From: Xenophilus sp. AP218F
Lineage (GTDB): Bacteria; Pseudomonadota; Gammaproteobacteria; Burkholderiales; Chromobacteriaceae
NCBI GenBank assembly: GCA_002213445.1
Contig: NJIE01000008.1
Location: 372,001 to 436,000 of the forward strand
Length of the DNA stretch: 64,000 nt
Direction: 5' to 3'
In this document: positions 61,777 to 64,000 of the stretch, in pieces
Numbering within the stretch: position 1 is the stretch's first letter
Layout: each line of letters begins with the position of its first letter
Position numbers and translations under genes: made by a program
Notes under the pieces: generated by a model
What the model was told of the DNA's origin: nothing
Database searches by the model: none
Seen by the model: the letters and a program-made list of their open reading frames with translations, nothing else

Positions 61777-63186
61777 ATGACTGAACAGTATGAGAATTTC
61801 GACGGCGAGATGGCTGCCTTGCGCACGCCGCCGCATTCGATAGAGGCCGAGCAGTCCGTGCTGGGCGGCTTGTTGCTGGACAACGGCGCTTGGGACAAGA
61901 TCGCCGACGTGGTGGCCGAGGCCGATTTCTATCGCCACGATCACCGCCTGATTTACAAGCATATCTCCCGTCTGGTGGAGCATGGCCGCGCCGCCGACGT
62001 GGTGACCGTGTCGGAAAGCCTGGACAAGAACGGCGAGCTCGGCAACGTCGGCGGCCTGTCCTACCTCGCGACGCTGGCGCAGAACACGCCGTCGGCCGCC
62101 AATATCCGCCGTTACGCCGAAATCGTGCGCGAGCGCTCGGTGATCCGCCAGTTGGCGGTGGTGGGCACGGAAATCGTCGAGGCCGCGTATTCGCCGATGG
62201 GCCGCGACGCCTCGCAGCTGCTGGACGAAGCCGAGGGCAAGGTGTTCCAGATCGCGGAATCCACCGCCAAGTCCAAGCAGGGCTTCCTGGAAATGCCGGG
62301 GCTGCTGAAGGAAGTGGTGGAGCGCATCGACATGCTCTACAGCCGCGACAATCCCGACGAGGTGACCGGCGTCCCCACCGGCTTCATCGACCTGGACGCC
62401 AAGACGTCGGGCCTGCAGCCCGGCGATCTGATCATCGTCGCCGGCCGTCCGTCCATGGGCAAGACCGCCTTCTCGATGAACATCGCCGAGCACGTGGCGG
62501 TGGAAACCCACCTGCCCGTCGCCGTGTTCTCCATGGAAATGGGCGGCGCGCAGCTGGTGATGCGGATGCTGGGTTCGGTGGGGCGGCTGGATCAGCACAC
62601 CCTGCGCACCGGCAAGCTGGGCGACGACGACTGGCAGAAGCTGACTTACGCCATCGGCAAGCTGTCGGAAGCGCCGATGTACATCGACGAAACCCCGGCG
62701 CTGACCGCGCTGGAAGTGCGCGCCCGCGCCCGCCGTCTGGCGCGGCAGCATGGCGGCAAGCTCGGCCTGATCGTGATCGACTACCTGCAGCTGATGTCAG
62801 GCTCTGGCCGCGGCGACAACCGCACCGCCGAACTGGGCGAAATTTCGCGGGGCCTGAAGGGCCTGGCCAAGGAGCTGCAAGTGCCGGTGATCGCGCTGTC
62901 TCAGCTGTCGCGCGCGGTGGAGCAGCGTCCCAACAAGCGCCCGATGATGTCCGACCTGCGCGAATCCGGCGCCATCGAGCAGGACGCCGACTTGATCATC
63001 TTCATGTACCGCGAAGAGTACTACAACCCGGACAATCAGGACGTGAAGGGCCAGGCGGAGGCCATCATCGGCAAGCATCGCAACGGCCCCACCGGCGCGG
63101 TGCGGCTGGCTTTCGTCGGCAAGTACGCCAAGTTCGACAACGCCGCCACCATCGGCATCAGCGGTTGGGCCGACAGCGACGGTTAA
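61777..63186 (+). CDS. dnaB: replicative DNA helicase
   Basis: This 469-aa hexameric helicase unwinds DNA at the fork. It has an N-terminal domain (PPHSIEAEQSVLGGLLLDN) and a RecA-type C-terminal domain with Walker A AGRPSMGKTA, Walker B LIVIDYLQLM and the late SQLSRAVEQR and DLRESGAIEQDAD. The length is normal and there is no intein. The gene follows yhiN after 89 bases and is followed by a ferredoxin gene after 34 bases. Confidence 0.97.
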   Translation: MTEQYENFDGEMAALRTPPHSIEAEQSVLGGLLLDNGAWDKIADVVAEADFYRHDHRLIYKHISRLVEHGRAADVVTVSESLDKNGELGNVGGLSYLATLAQNTPSAANIRRYAEIVRERSVIRQLAVVGTEIVEAAYSPMGRDASQLLDEAEGKVFQIAESTAKSKQGFLEMPGLLKEVVERIDMLYSRDNPDEVTGVPTGFIDLDAKTSGLQPGDLIIVAGRPSMGKTAFSMNIAEHVAVETHLPVAVFSMEMGGAQLVMRMLGSVGRLDQHTLRTGKLGDDDWQKLTYAIGKLSEAPMYIDETPALTALEVRARARRLARQHGGKLGLIVIDYLQLMSGSGRGDNRTAELGEISRGLKGLAKELQVPVIALSQLSRAVEQRPNKRPMMSDLRESGAIEQDADLIIFMYREEYYNPDNQDVKGQAEAIIGKHRNGPTGAVRLAFVGKYAKFDNAATIGISGWADSDG

Positions 63187-63220
63187 GATCGCGGCGGCAA
63201 ACACACAACGAGAGAACCCA

Positions 63221-63529
63221 ATGAGCTTTTTCGATAAACACGTTTTCGTCTGCTGCAATCAGCGCGACGCCTGTCAGGACTGCTGCAACAACCACGGCTC
63301 CAGCGAGCTGCTGGGCTATATGAAAGACCGCGTCAAGGCGCTGGGCCTGGCCGGCGAGGGCAAGATTCGCGTCAACAAGGCCGGCTGCCTGGGGCGCTGC
63401 GACGACGGCCCGGTGATGGTGATTTACCCGGAAGAAACCTGGTACACCTTCATCGACAAGCAGGACATCGACGAAATCGTCGATGAGCACATGGTGCATG
63501 GCCGCGTGGTGGAAAGGCTGAAAGTCTGA
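63221..63529 (+). CDS. thioredoxin-like 2Fe-2S ferredoxin
   Basis: This 102-aa protein carries four cysteines in the NuoE-like pattern, CCNQRDAC... then GCLGRC, that bind a 2Fe-2S cluster. The fold is a stand-alone thioredoxin-like ferredoxin. The electron partner is unknown. GAGAGAA precedes the ATG. Its stop overlaps the start of the hydrolase gene (TGATG), so they are co-translated. Confidence 0.85.
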   Translation: MSFFDKHVFVCCNQRDACQDCCNNHGSSELLGYMKDRVKALGLAGEGKIRVNKAGCLGRCDDGPVMVIYPEETWYTFIDKQDIDEIVDEHMVHGRVVERLKV

Positions 63530-64000
63530 TGCTGAAAGCCTTGAACAAACAGATGATCGCCGGCCCGGCCGGTTTGCTGGAAACCATCGTCGTGCCGGCG
63601 CAGGGTGAAGCGCGCGGTATTGCCGTGATCTGCCATCCCAACCCGCTGCAAGGCGGCACCAATACCAACAAGGTGGTGCAAACCGCGGCCAAGGCCTTGT
63701 CGCAGCTGGGGTATGTCTGCTATTGCCCCAATCTGCGCGGCGTGGGCGAGAGCGAGGGACGGCATGATTACGGCCAGGGCGAGGTGGAGGATGTCATCGC
63801 CGTGGTCGAGCATGCGCGTCGCGAACAAGGCGTTTTGCCGCTGGCGCTGGCCGGTTTTTCCTTCGGCGGTTTTGTCGCCGCGCGCACGCGGGCGCGGATC
63901 GAAGCCGACAAGCTGCTGCTGATGGGCGTGGCGGTGGGCAAGTACCCGATTCCGACGCCTGAGGTGCCAGCCGATACCCTAGTTATTCACGGGGAGGAGG
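63529..64000 (+). CDS. alpha/beta-hydrolase, incomplete at window edge
   Basis: The gene runs off the right edge after 157 codons. The visible part has the esterase-like pattern: GIAVICHPNPLQGGTNTNKV strand and loop, CPNLRGVGESEG, and the nucleophile elbow LAGFSFGGFVA with Ser, then a LVIHGEE end where an Asp would follow. It starts inside the ferredoxin stop (TGATG). The substrate is unknown. Confidence 0.85.
   Translation, partial: MLKALNKQMIAGPAGLLETIVVPAQGEARGIAVICHPNPLQGGTNTNKVVQTAAKALSQLGYVCYCPNLRGVGESEGRHDYGQGEVEDVIAVVEHARREQGVLPLALAGFSFGGFVAARTRARIEADKLLLMGVAVGKYPIPTPEVPADTLVIHGEE

Noticed and set aside
1-64000. CRISPR array, insertion sequence, prophage, rRNA or tRNA gene
   Set aside because: No repeat-spacer pattern, transposase or integrase motifs, or tRNA-like cloverleaf other than tmRNA was recognised.

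Overview
The window is a gene-dense, GC-rich chromosomal segment from a betaproteobacterium. The best fit is the Neisseriales, close to Chromobacterium. This is inferred from several things: a tmRNA whose tag reads ANDETYALAA, a betaproteobacterial proteasome-homologue-type peptidase beside Hsp33, lactate-use genes in the order lldR / lutA-lutC-lutB-dldII-lctP, and a lipase with a dedicated foldase. I see no insertion sequences, prophage genes, CRISPR arrays, rRNA or tRNA genes. Base composition is uniform apart from AT-rich promoter regions, so this looks like core chromosome with many secreted-enzyme and signalling genes.

Layout. 1-5.2 kb: tail of an unidentified gene, a MATE exporter divergent from a TetR repressor across a 30-bp palindrome, a nitronate monooxygenase and a YdjM-like membrane protein. 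4.5-10.2 kb: a five-gene operon in the order cecR-ybhG-ybhF-ybhS-ybhR, with a 26-bp palindrome touching the first start codon. 10.3-13.0 kb: an M28 lipoprotein peptidase and a DUF945 protein, convergent. 13.1-15.9 kb: the anaerobic ribonucleotide reductase nrdDG behind two candidate NrdR boxes. 16-25 kb: puuB, a TraB/GumN protein, an NTF2-like protein, a prdX-type editing domain with a TetR gene divergent from an HPP membrane protein, an adjacent TldD/TldE-like pair, and pepD. 25.2-27.4 kb: a kexin-like serine protease followed by its probable external chaperone. 27.7-33.6 kb: a PilZ-like protein, a patatin-barrel (type Vd) protein, and a lipase with its foldase. 33.6-38.8 kb: trpC, a small FlbD-like protein, a cold-shock protein, a CSS-type EAL phosphodiesterase, and the peptidase/Hsp33 pair. 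38.9-47.3 kb: the lactate regulon. 47.4-49.7 kb: two small or GAF proteins, ribA and ssrA. 50.2-59.7 kb: a nine-gene chemosensory cluster ending in a REC-EAL response regulator. 59.8-64 kb: sodB, a YhiN-like flavoprotein, dnaB, a thioredoxin-like ferredoxin and a truncated alpha/beta hydrolase.

How the genes work together. Lactate taken up by the permease would be oxidised by the LutABC and Dld-II iron-sulphur enzymes under LldR control. The chemosensory cluster has everything for a complete phosphorelay with adaptation (MCP, CheW, CheA, CheR, CheB, CheY), plus a STAS protein and a c-di-GMP phosphodiesterase output. Three exported hydrolases (protease with chaperone, patatin-barrel, lipase with foldase) lie within 8 kb. 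Several local regulators sit beside visible operator palindromes, which makes their targets unusually easy to predict. Functions are assigned from recognisable protein motifs and gene order; no database search was possible.
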